From JAAUUJ01 sp964392245 (GTDB lineage Bacteria; Cyanobacteriota; Cyanobacteriia; Thermostichales; Thermostichaceae): 64,000 nt of DNA. The DNA lies in assembly GCA_964392245.1 (NCBI GenBank), contig CAYMOX010000002.1, positions 88,420 to 152,419 on the forward strand. Direction: 5' to 3'. Positions 1 through 8,282 of this stretch are shown one piece after another; the first letter of the stretch is position 1; every line of letters begins with the position of its first letter. A program made the translations under genes and the position numbers. The notes beneath the pieces were generated by a model. The model saw nothing but the letters and a program-made list of their open reading frames with translations. It was not told where the DNA came from and ran no database searches.

Positions 1-2385
1 TCTCAAGATCTGTACCAGTTGAGGATCCATGGATTCCAGAGGTAAGGGTAACTCAGTACCTTCTCCACCATAGGCACCCAATATGCCTCCACCCATGACT
101 GCTACATCAAAGATGCAATCCTGAATATCGATAATGGCTGGGTTTCGTGGGATCTGTTCACATAGCTCAGTAGCCTGACGGATCTCTCGCTCTGTAAACT
201 CAGGGAAACTGGAAGGGAAGGAAAGATCTGTGAAGGTTTCCGTGTTTTCTCCTGCCCGATAAACGAACAGTGACTCGCTTGGATTGATACGCCAGCTATC
301 CCCGAAGATCCTGTAGAACTCATTAAAGTCTTCTGTGGATATCGGTTGACCCTGGGCACTCACAAGATCATTATTTGAGTTTCCGTCGAAGTTACCTAAC
401 ATACCTGTAATTCCGCCTCGGTAATCTTCGGGAAGAAATGGAGACAGAGATAAGTGGGCAAACAGATCGGAATCTGTAAAGTAGGGAGTCACATTTACCC
501 TGGCTCCTGTAGTGCTCGATCCAAATTCATAAGTGCCTAACTGGCTTAGCACTGCACGTGAGCTGAGGAATGAAAGGACGATACCAGGCGTAAATTGGAC
601 AAGTTGATCGTTGACATATATCTCTGGCTGAGGATTGAGAGTGATTGAATAACGATCTTCGCCAATGCGAAAGGCAATTGCACTGGTCATGGTAGCGACT
701 CTGCTACCTGCAAAGGGTCGGAAGCGGGCCTGGAGCTCAAAGGGTTCTAGCGGCTGTGGGGTACCTGGATCAAATCGAGGAGATAATTCTGAGATAAAGG
801 GCTCTGATCTGATCAGCAGGTACTCTCCAGATCCCATGAAGCTGAAGTGCTCTCGATCAATGGTGTAGATATGGGGATCGCCAACAATATTACCTCTACC
901 TCGCTCAACACTACCACCACCTAGTTCCTCGTCATCTTCCTCGTCATCCTCATCATCAATAAGATCCATGCGTCGAGGACCAGCAGTTGTTTCTAGGATC
1001 AGATCATTTTCCCCTTCATATTGTGCAGTTGCTGTGACCAGCATGTATTGAGCATCTGGGGGTAAAACTGAGGAAATGGTGGCAGTAGCTCTCAGAACGC
1101 CCTCATCATCTGTCTGGCCACGCAGAATTCCATCGCTGCCAGTTACACCTTGAGCACTCCGAAGGCTTCCGCGCACTGGTTCAAGAATGATCTCTACAGG
1201 AATAATATTGCCCTGATCATCACGAAGGGGAGTACGCCCATCTTCCTCATTCTCAGAGGTCTCTTCGGAATCTGTGAGAAAAGCGCGAATGAATAGATCC
1301 TCTGGTCCACCATCAGTGACAGGTGGCAAGGTGAATTCATCAATTACAATGTCTGCACACTCTACACCTCTACTCTTCTCGCGAGATCTTTCAGCCGCTT
1401 GTCCAATGAGATCAAGAACAGTATTTCGGAAAGGCAATGATTTACAGAAGTATGACAAATCAAAGCGATGCCTTGTAGGATCCTCTCCCACTGGATTTGT
1501 ACAAGGAATATCTCCTCTAGCTTCACTATTTGGTGGTAAAGGAGGAAGAGGGGTTGCTCCTGATCCTGGGGCAACTGGAAAAGTGAAAGTTCTGATGGCA
1601 TTGACTACGGTGTCATCCGGGAAAGTAATATATCTCAGATCACCATCAAGTGGGCTACCTAAAGGATTTGCAACAGAGACAGAAGTAAATCTACATTGCT
1701 CATTTTTATTAAGGCTCTCATAGGATAGTTTTCCCAGAAAATTACCTTGGGACTGAGCTACTAGTAATACATGTGATCGGGGGTTATCGAGAATAGCTTC
1801 ATATGTTGCAAGCATCTCCGCAAGATTTTCAAAGCTCTGGGCTTGTGCCTCAGTTAAATCTATCTGTATTGGGACTTGGGATAGAATATTAGTTATTGGA
1901 CCTAAAGGAAATCCTAGAGGTAAAGTCAGGACAGTTGTTAATCCTCCAGTTCCTATAGTAGCAATAGCTCTAGCATATGTCCAAGCCGTATCTTCATCAG
2001 CTCCACTTTCAATTAATTTCTGCGCTATAGATTGATAGATCTGAAGTTCAGTTGCTATATCTAGCAGATCAGTATTCCATGCTGGGGCATAACCTCTGAT
2101 CTGGCCAATATTCTCATTAATTCTTATCAACACATTTTGTTCATTTGCTTGAACTGCTCTGCGTATGCGATCAGTATTCTTTAATGCTGCGTCATCAGCA
2201 GTATTTACTCCATTGCCAAATAATATAGTTACATCATCTTCTACAGATGTTTGGAGAAATGCAGATGATTGCTGACTATAATTAATTGCCGTAGGGGTAT
2301 TTCCTTGACAAGCGTAAAGTGATAGAGAAATCATAAGAATCACAATTCTTATTGCATGATTAAATACTGCATTGACTTTTTTCAT
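1..2385 (-). CDS. Lipoprotein with hydrolase-like region and von Willebrand factor type D domain (partial)
   Basis: The reading frame runs without a stop from ATG at 2385 to the left edge, so the C-terminus lies outside the window; 795 codons are visible. Residues 1-26 form a lipoprotein signal with a lipobox-like end (SLYAC). Residues about 50-330 resemble an alpha/beta hydrolase: an FGNGV segment near the start and a nucleophile-elbow-like AQSQG around Ser212. After a middle region (about 345-480) that could hold an Ig-like or carboxypeptidase-like fold comes an acidic linker (DDEDDEEDDEE) near 480-492. A VWD domain then starts at about residue 502 (GDPHIYTIDREHFSFMG), with the characteristic GMLGNFDGNSNNDL near 661-674 and FGDSWRI downstream, followed by Cys residues as in C8/AMOP-like extensions. 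VWD domains are mostly known from secreted animal proteins and some bacterial surface proteins. Function is inferred only: a surface-anchored adhesin or hydrolase. Confidence 0.8.
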   Translation of the reverse strand, partial: MKKVNAVFNHAIRIVILMISLSLYACQGNTPTAINYSQQSSAFLQTSVEDDVTILFGNGVNTADDAALKNTDRIRRAVQANEQNVLIRINENIGQIRGYAPAWNTDLLDIATELQIYQSIAQKLIESGADEDTAWTYARAIATIGTGGLTTVLTLPLGFPLGPITNILSQVPIQIDLTEAQAQSFENLAEMLATYEAILDNPRSHVLLVAQSQGNFLGKLSYESLNKNEQCRFTSVSVANPLGSPLDGDLRYITFPDDTVVNAIRTFTFPVAPGSGATPLPPLPPNSEARGDIPCTNPVGEDPTRHRFDLSYFCKSLPFRNTVLDLIGQAAERSREKSRGVECADIVIDEFTLPPVTDGGPEDLFIRAFLTDSEETSENEEDGRTPLRDDQGNIIPVEIILEPVRGSLRSAQGVTGSDGILRGQTDDEGVLRATATISSVLPPDAQYMLVTATAQYEGENDLILETTAGPRRMDLIDDEDDEEDDEELGGGSVERGRGNIVGDPHIYTIDREHFSFMGSGEYLLIRSEPFISELSPRFDPGTPQPLEPFELQARFRPFAGSRVATMTSAIAFRIGEDRYSITLNPQPEIYVNDQLVQFTPGIVLSFLSSRAVLSQLGTYEFGSSTTGARVNVTPYFTDSDLFAHLSLSPFLPEDYRGGITGMLGNFDGNSNNDLVSAQGQPISTEDFNEFYRIFGDSWRINPSESLFVYRAGENTETFTDLSFPSSFPEFTEREIRQATELCEQIPRNPAIIDIQDCIFDVAVMGGGILGAYGGEGTELPLPLESMDPQLVQILR

Positions 2386-2433
2386 TTTTGCCACTAAATT
2401 TTAGTTTTCTGGATTTTGATTTACAGAGTTTTA

Positions 2434-3402
2434 TTACTCATTACAGGATTGACTAGTACTTTCCGGAGGGAGGAAATAAGTTTGACCAGAAAAATTGTGA
2501 TCGGATTTGAGTGAAGCAATAACACGTTCTTTGGTATTTTCGATCACAATTAATATCTCGTTAGTAATTGAGATTGGTATCTCAATATCCATGTCTCTTG
2601 AGTCAACAAAAATCCAAGATATACACTCCCAAGTCTTGAAAGCGCGACGTGTCGCTTCGATCGAAGCCTCCCGATCATCAGCTGTGAGGAGAACATTCTG
2701 TTGAGCAATTGCATACCTTAGCAGTGCATTGCGACCTTGATCATCATCAGGAAAGCGCTTGTAGATATATCTCTGCACATCATCTCGCAACTCATCCCCA
2801 TCCAGATCAATGCCAGCGATGGTCTGATTATTGAGTTCAGGATCCGGTTCAGGCGGCAGATCTGGAAAGCGAGCTTCTAACTCCTCATCTGAGAGCAATC
2901 CATCCTCAGATCCTGGGGTAGGATTGGCTGCTGGTGGAGAAGGATCAGGTGTTTGTGGTTCAGGAGTTGCTGATCCCTGTGGAGACGGTGATGCTGTTGG
3001 TGATCCCTGCGGGCTTGGAGAAGCCACCGGAGACTCTTGAGGTCTTGGCAAGAATTGAGGGCGGGGTCGATCAGGTGGCTCACCCGCTCCCAGATCAGGG
3101 GCTGGACTACCCAGAGAACCAGGTGAAGGATTCTGACTAACAACCGTGTTCTGATCTGAGGCAGGAGATGGAACAAACCCCTCGGCATCACTCCCTGAAG
3201 ATGAACTTGCCGGTGTCGATCCGGTTACAGTGGGTGCTGGCTGAGGAGAACTGACCGGAGTAGGAGCAGTCACCTCTGGAGTTACCCTGGCCACGAGAGG
3301 AGGTAGTGTCAAGGTCTCCGATCCACCCGAGCAAGCCACCAAACTAAGGGAACAGATCAAAATCAACATAAGTCGGATCCAGGGGGTTAGAAATGACAGC
3401 AT
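2434..3402 (-). CDS. Proline/serine-rich putative lipoprotein
   Basis: A 322-residue protein with a lipoprotein signal peptide ending LSLVACSGG; the Cys would be lipidated and anchored in a membrane. Residues about 35-170 are low complexity, rich in Pro, Ser, Thr and Gln, likely an extended periplasmic or cell-wall-spanning stalk. The C-terminal part carries an Asp-rich motif DLDGDELRDDVQRYI, which resembles a calcium-binding or conserved lipoprotein motif, then a helical region and two Cys residues. ATG at 3402 was chosen because AGAAGG lies just upstream and it gives a normal-length signal peptide; an upstream ATG at 3438 is also possible. It lies 48 bp upstream of the VWD lipoprotein gene on the same strand, so the two probably form an operon. 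Function unknown. Confidence 0.75.
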   Translation of the reverse strand: MLSFLTPWIRLMLILICSLSLVACSGGSETLTLPPLVARVTPEVTAPTPVSSPQPAPTVTGSTPASSSSGSDAEGFVPSPASDQNTVVSQNPSPGSLGSPAPDLGAGEPPDRPRPQFLPRPQESPVASPSPQGSPTASPSPQGSATPEPQTPDPSPPAANPTPGSEDGLLSDEELEARFPDLPPEPDPELNNQTIAGIDLDGDELRDDVQRYIYKRFPDDDQGRNALLRYAIAQQNVLLTADDREASIEATRRAFKTWECISWIFVDSRDMDIEIPISITNEILIVIENTKERVIASLKSDHNFSGQTYFLPPESTSQSCNE

Positions 3403-4043
3403 GAAACCTTCTCTACGGTAATCATTCAATAGAGACATGCAAACCTTTGATTGTTTGGATTCACATCAACTCGATCCCAGCCTTCGCATTCTGAAACACC
3501 AATGACTTGAGATGACAACAGTTTGAATTATGGGAACATCCAGACCCTAATAGATCTGAAATTATTTGGGATCCGTATTTTCCCTAGCAAATTTATACTC
3601 TTGAGCTATGAGCTGATCTCTCTCAGATATGAAACAGTCTACAAAAAGAGGCTTGTGTTATGAAACACTTCCGCTGCTGTTTAATCCAGACTGTTTGAGA
3701 TGACACCTTAGGGATCCTTTCTACAAGAGTTCTCCCCAGAAAAGGTTTTCAGCTGATCAAAACCAACCCTGATCAGATAATTCTTGAGGCATCACTGGGA
3801 TCAGAGCTTGAGAGAACAAGGGTATCGGCCTTCTCCAATTCAGTAGATCTACGGCATGCCCACGTATCAGAACGCAGGTTTTGTTAGAGGAAAACCAGAC
3901 TTTGATGTTGCTTCCAGGGTTTGCTTGCAAGTTCTTATTGGCCAGCTTAGTCTGGATCAGCCTCCTTATCTCAGAGATGTCAGTTGCAGAGTGGTCTAAT
4001 GCGGCGGTCCTTAGACCGTGATATGAGGTAAGCCTTATTTCTG
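3403..4043. other. Intergenic region of about 640 bp with a tRNA-like fragment
   Basis: No convincing protein gene is visible. The stretch should hold the promoter of the lipoprotein pair on its left side. Near its right end, 3981-4024, the sequence resembles the 5' half of a class II tRNA (listed separately). No complete tRNA, hairpin terminator or repeat was recognised elsewhere. Confidence 0.5.
3981..4024 (+). pseudogene. tRNA-like fragment (5' half of a Ser/Leu-type tRNA)
   Basis: The sequence contains a D-arm-like GCAGAGTGGTCTAATGC, in which GCA can pair with TGC, followed by an anticodon-stem-like GCGGT/ACCGT pair enclosing only six bases. No T-arm (GGTTC-like) or acceptor partner follows; the next bases run into the 3' end of der. 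It could be a tRNA remnant left by recombination or a chance match. Low certainty. Confidence 0.25.
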
Positions 4044-5435
4044 CTAGCGGGCGGGATTGATGATCTGCAGATCCTTTCCCGCTTCGGCAGCCCGGCGACG
4101 ACTGCGCTCCATTTCCCGCTCCGACTTGCCCCGCCAGATCAGGCGGATGGGTGTGCCCGTGAAATCTAGATGGGTGCGGAATTGTTTTTCGATGTAGCGG
4201 CGGTAATTGTCCTTAAATAACTCAGGATCATTGACAAAGAGCACGAACGTCGGGGGTTCACTACTGGCCTGCGTGCCGTAGTAAATACGCCCCTGACGAC
4301 CCTGGCGATTGGTGGGGGGCGACTGCCACAGGAGCACATCCTGCAGGATCTCGTTGACCACTGAGGTGGAGACCCGGCGGCGGTAGTTCTGGACAACAGT
4401 AAGCACCTCCTCCAGAATCCGGGGGACCCGTTGTCCGGTGAGGGCACTGGTAAAGATCAGGGGAGCCCAATCCATAAAGTAGAGGCGGCTCTGGATCTCG
4501 GAGGTGGCTTGATAGATGGTGTGGCTGTCCTTTTCAACGGCATCCCATTTGTTCACCACGATCACGCAGGCTCGTCCCTCTTCCTGAATGCGGTTGGCCA
4601 ACCGTTGATCCTGTTCACTCACCCCCTCTAGAGCATCCAGCACCAGCAGCACCACATCGGCACGGCGAATGGCTTTAAAGGCACGGTTAATACTAAAGAA
4701 CTCAACACCGTACTGGATGCGGGTCTTTTTGCGAATGCCAGCAGTATCGATCAGACGAAACCTGTGATCCTGCCACTGCACCTCCATATCCAGAGCATCG
4801 CGAGTGGTGCCTGCAATCGGACTGACAATGGCACGATCCGAACCCACCAGGGCATTGAGTAAACTCGACTTGCCGACATTGGGTCGTCCCACAATCGCCA
4901 CTCCCAGCGTTTGCGGATCGGCGGTGGAGTCCACCCTGGGTAAGGCCGGAAGCAGGGTTTCCAGGACCTCTGCCACCCCATTGCCATGGATCCCGGAGCA
5001 GGGGATCGGCTCTCCCAAACCTAAAGTCCAGAAAGCCGCTGCCTGAGCCACTCCCATCGCCACCGACTCACACTTGTTAACCGCGACGGTGACGGGGAGG
5101 GGTTGTCGGCGCAACCAATCGGCAACTTCCATGTCGGCAGGGGAAGGGCCTTCCATGCCATCCACCACAAAGATCACTGCCTGGGCTTCTGCCAGCGCCA
5201 ATTCCACCTGCTGCCGGATCTGGGGAAGAAATTCACTGTCATCGTGAAACACCAGTCCGCCAGTATCCACCACCCGAAAAGGCTGTCCCTGCCACTCAGC
5301 GTCCCGATAGACCCGATCCCGAGTCACCCCGGCTTCATCATGCACAATGACAGCCCGCTCCCCCACCAGTCGGTTGACGAGTGTTGACTTGCCCACATTG
5401 GGACGTCCCACAACAGCAATGAGAGGGAGAGACAC
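4044..5435 (-). CDS. der: Ribosome biogenesis GTPase Der (EngA)
   Basis: A 463-residue GTPase with two tandem G domains, needed for assembly of the 50S ribosomal subunit. Domain 1 (about 4-165) shows GRPNVGKS, DTGG and NKCE; domain 2 (about 175-350) shows GRPNVGKS, DTAG and NKWD. A KH-like C-terminal domain follows, ending in a basic tail (SEREMERSRRRAAEAG). Length and order match the family exactly. It is transcribed away from ycf3, with a shared intergenic region of 125 bp. Confidence 0.97.
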   Translation of the reverse strand: MSLPLIAVVGRPNVGKSTLVNRLVGERAVIVHDEAGVTRDRVYRDAEWQGQPFRVVDTGGLVFHDDSEFLPQIRQQVELALAEAQAVIFVVDGMEGPSPADMEVADWLRRQPLPVTVAVNKCESVAMGVAQAAAFWTLGLGEPIPCSGIHGNGVAEVLETLLPALPRVDSTADPQTLGVAIVGRPNVGKSSLLNALVGSDRAIVSPIAGTTRDALDMEVQWQDHRFRLIDTAGIRKKTRIQYGVEFFSINRAFKAIRRADVVLLVLDALEGVSEQDQRLANRIQEEGRACVIVVNKWDAVEKDSHTIYQATSEIQSRLYFMDWAPLIFTSALTGQRVPRILEEVLTVVQNYRRRVSTSVVNEILQDVLLWQSPPTNRQGRQGRIYYGTQASSEPPTFVLFVNDPELFKDNYRRYIEKQFRTHLDFTGTPIRLIWRGKSEREMERSRRRAAEAGKDLQIINPAR

Positions 5436-5560
5436 AGAATGTTCAAGAATGCAGCTTTCCCATCATAGCTTGCTGGCATCGGGGACCAGGGAGTTGCGAT
5501 AGACTGATCAGTTAGATCCTTGAGATCTTCCTCATCACTGTCATTAACGGGGGAACGGTT

Positions 5561-6082
5561 ATGCCTCGGAGCATGAAAAACGATAACTTTATCGACAAGA
5601 CCTTCACGGTGGTGGCGGATCTGATCCTAAAGTTTATGCCAGGCGTCAGTACAGATCAGCGGCAGGCCTTTGCCTATTACCGCAGCGGCATGGCGGCCCA
5701 GGCGGATGGTGAGTACGCAGAAGCCCTGGACAACTACTACGAAGCCCTGAAGCTGGAGGAGGATGAAACCGATCGCAGCTACATTCTCTACAACATCGGC
5801 CTGATCAATCAGAGTAACGGCAACCTAGAAACCGCTCTTGACTACTATCACCAGGCCCTGGAGCTAAATCCTCGCCATTGCTCTGCCCTCAACAACATCG
5901 CGGTGCTCCTGCACCATCAAGGGGAGCAGAAAAAAGAAGAGGGTGCAGAGGAAGAAGCAGAGGCCCTTTTTGATGAAGCGGCTGACTACTGGATCCGTGC
6001 GATTCGCATTGCCCCCAACAATTACATTGAGGCCCAAAACTGGCTGAAAACCACAGGTCGTGGCAACCTCGATCTATACTGA
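5561..6082 (+). CDS. ycf3: Photosystem I assembly protein Ycf3
   Basis: A 173-residue TPR protein that acts as a chaperone in photosystem I assembly at the thylakoid membrane. The N-terminus (NDNFIDKTFTVVADLILKF) is typical, followed by three TPR units: AFAYYRSGMAAQADGEYAEA, then YILYNIGLINQSNGN, then ALNNIAVLLHHQGEQ. The length matches plastid and cyanobacterial Ycf3. gatC starts about 30 bp downstream on the same strand, so the two may be cotranscribed. Confidence 0.96.
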   Translation: MPRSMKNDNFIDKTFTVVADLILKFMPGVSTDQRQAFAYYRSGMAAQADGEYAEALDNYYEALKLEEDETDRSYILYNIGLINQSNGNLETALDYYHQALELNPRHCSALNNIAVLLHHQGEQKKEEGAEEEAEALFDEAADYWIRAIRIAPNNYIEAQNWLKTTGRGNLDLY

Positions 6083-6112
6083 TCCCCGTTATCCTCTCCC
6101 GTTGGCTGCCCC

Positions 6113-6412
6113 ATGCTGGATCGTGAACAAGTACAGCACGTTGCTCACCTGGCGCGTCTACAACTCTCTCCTGAAGAAGAAGAGCAATTCACCAGCCAAT
6201 TGGCCGACATTCTGGCTTACGTGGAGCAGCTCAAGCAGTTGGATACGGATTCAGTGGAGCCCACCTTTCATGCCCTGGATGATGTGACTCAGGTGCTGCG
6301 TCCCGATCAGGTGGAGACCTGGGCAGATCCAGAGACGATCCTGGAGGGGGCTCCCGACCGCGAAGAACGCTTTTTCAAAGTTCCCCGAATTCTAGATCCA
6401 GCTGCAGAGTAG
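6113..6412 (+). CDS. gatC: Asp/Glu-tRNA amidotransferase subunit C
   Basis: A 99-residue protein matching GatC along its length: LDREQVQHVAHLARLQLSPE at the start, a central helix, then a PTFHALDD segment and REERFFKVPRIL near the end. GatC stabilises the GatCAB complex, which converts Glu-tRNA(Gln) to Gln-tRNA(Gln) in organisms without glutaminyl-tRNA synthetase. gatA and gatB are not in the window, as is common in cyanobacteria. Confidence 0.95.
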   Translation: MLDREQVQHVAHLARLQLSPEEEEQFTSQLADILAYVEQLKQLDTDSVEPTFHALDDVTQVLRPDQVETWADPETILEGAPDREERFFKVPRILDPAAE

Positions 6413-6550
6413 GATTAAGGGGATCTGAAGGCCTATTCAGACATAACAAATTTCAGAACATTCACAGATGGGATCGGATCGCCCTGCTGGATCAATTTAC
6501 ACACTCACAAGCCTGACTCGGTATGATCCTGCTAGAGTTCCGTTTCAACC

Positions 6551-7309
6551 ATGTCTCAGTATCCTGCTCATCGAACGTTTCCCTCCGTTGATGAACTCAT
6601 CGACACTGATGACACCCCCGTGGACAATGAAGATCAGAACCTGATCCCCAACCTCCTGCTTACCACTCTGCTGATCCGCTGGGGACAGCGGCAGGATTGG
6701 TTCTTTGGTGTTGATATGGCTATTTTTCACCCTTTCAAGGATCAGCCTAGAGATCCGATTGTCCCCGATGGATTTCTGGCGCTGGGAGTAAACCGCAGAC
6801 CTGATGCCAGTGGACGCCGCAGTTACCGGGTTTGGGAAGAGCATCAGGTGCCACAGTTTGTCCTGGAGATGGTTTCCCAGAATTACAACCGCGAGTATGA
6901 CGAGAAGATGGGGGAATATGCTCGACTGGGTGTGCGATACTATGCGGTCTACTTACCATCCCCGTTGAAGTACAAGGATCATGAAGTCCTGGAGGTCTAC
7001 AGGCTAGAAGATTCCGGTTATGTCTGGCTACCAGGAGATCCGGTGTGGATGGAGGAGATCGGTCTGGGCATTGGTCAGGCTGAAATTCAACTGGCAGGAA
7101 TTCAATATTCATGTTTACTATGGCACAGCAAAGCGGGTGAACCTTATGATCCACCCACTGTGGAACTGCAAAAAATGGCTGAACAGCTCCATCAACAAAA
7201 GCAACGCGCAGAGCAAGCTGAACAACAACTAGAACTGGAACGGCAAACCAACCAGCAACTTCGTGACTACCTTCGCTCTCTGGGGCTAGATCCAGATAAC
7301 CTCAACTGA
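6551..7309 (+). CDS. Uma2 family (DUF820) putative endonuclease with C-terminal coiled coil
   Basis: A 252-residue protein of the Uma2/DUF820 family, which has a PD-(D/E)XK nuclease-like fold and is greatly expanded in cyanobacteria. The core (about 40-190) shows VPDGFLALGV, then PQFVLEMVSQ, then YARLGVRYYAVY, the usual order of Asp, Glu and Lys-region motifs. Residues about 205-240 form a Gln/Glu-rich coiled coil (AEQLHQQKQRAEQAEQQLEL), common in this subgroup. The biological role of the family is not established; a link to mobile DNA is only a hypothesis. Confidence 0.85.
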   Translation: MSQYPAHRTFPSVDELIDTDDTPVDNEDQNLIPNLLLTTLLIRWGQRQDWFFGVDMAIFHPFKDQPRDPIVPDGFLALGVNRRPDASGRRSYRVWEEHQVPQFVLEMVSQNYNREYDEKMGEYARLGVRYYAVYLPSPLKYKDHEVLEVYRLEDSGYVWLPGDPVWMEEIGLGIGQAEIQLAGIQYSCLLWHSKAGEPYDPPTVELQKMAEQLHQQKQRAEQAEQQLELERQTNQQLRDYLRSLGLDPDNLN

Positions 7310-7402
7310 GTTGAGCAGCTGCCTTTTACACCACAGGAGGATCCTGGATCGTTTATCGGCCCAGCGCTAGAGGATTGAACCTACTGACCCAAGGTCAGGA
7401 AC

Positions 7403-8101
7403 TTAAGCCAGATCGAAGAGCAGGACTTCGGCTTCTGCAGTAGCACGTAGATCCAGACTTTCCTCATCACTGATAGCAGCTCCATCTCCCGCCTGCAGAT
7501 CCTGCCCATTCAGGTTCAGGGTGCCACGGGCCACCTGGATCCAGGCGTGGCGATTGGGTTGGAGAGCATAGCTGATCTGATCCCCAGCCTGGAGTTTGCC
7601 TGCGTAGAGGGCCACATCCTGGTGAATGGTCACCGCTCCATTGCTGCCATCAGCGGCTGCGATCAGCTTCAACTGCCCTGGGGTCTCCTCCACATGCGTC
7701 TCCTTTTGCTCATAGCTAGGTTCTAACCCCCGTTGCTGAGGCAGGATCCAAATCTGCAGCAGGTGTGTCAACTCAGTTTCGGAGGGGTTGTATTCACTGT
7801 GAAGAATGCCCGTTCCAGCCGTCATCCGCTGAATCTCGCCGGGGCGAATGATCGATCCCGTCCCCAGACTATCTTTGTGTTCCACAGCCCCCTCCAGAAC
7901 ATAGGTAATAATCTCCATGTCGCGGTGGGGATGGGTGCCAAAGCCGGAGCCTGCCGCAATTTTGTCATCGTTGATCACTCGCAGAGCCCGAAATCCCATG
8001 TGCTCAGGATCGTAGTAGTTCCCAAACGAGAAGGAGTGATAACTATCGAGCCAACCAAAATTGGCGTGTCCCCGCTCATGACGACGGCGCAGCTTAATCA
8101 T
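7403..8101 (-). CDS. Pirin family protein (YhhW/quercetinase type)
   Basis: A 232-residue bicupin of the pirin family. The N-terminal cupin contains metal ligands in FGTHPHRDMEIITYVLEG and the later GILHSEYNP; the start SYHSFSFGNYYDP is diagnostic. The second cupin is degenerate, as in YhhW. Family members bind Fe and some oxidise quercetin; the natural substrate here is unknown. It stands alone, divergent from the MscS gene. Confidence 0.93.
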   Translation of the reverse strand: MIKLRRRHERGHANFGWLDSYHSFSFGNYYDPEHMGFRALRVINDDKIAAGSGFGTHPHRDMEIITYVLEGAVEHKDSLGTGSIIRPGEIQRMTAGTGILHSEYNPSETELTHLLQIWILPQQRGLEPSYEQKETHVEETPGQLKLIAAADGSNGAVTIHQDVALYAGKLQAGDQISYALQPNRHAWIQVARGTLNLNGQDLQAGDGAAISDEESLDLRATAEAEVLLFDLA

Positions 8102-8282
8102 GGGAAACCTCCTGAATGACGATAATTTGATAATAAATAGTTTCTGTTCGTACAGTCAATCGATTAACCCGGCGGAATAGTGTGGTTTCTATCCTGACAG
8201 GCTGCGGAGATCCGACTCATCTTGCTGGGGGCGCTTCTGAGATGTTGTTATAGATCCGAGGTCAGAGAGTACTCTTGCGGCG

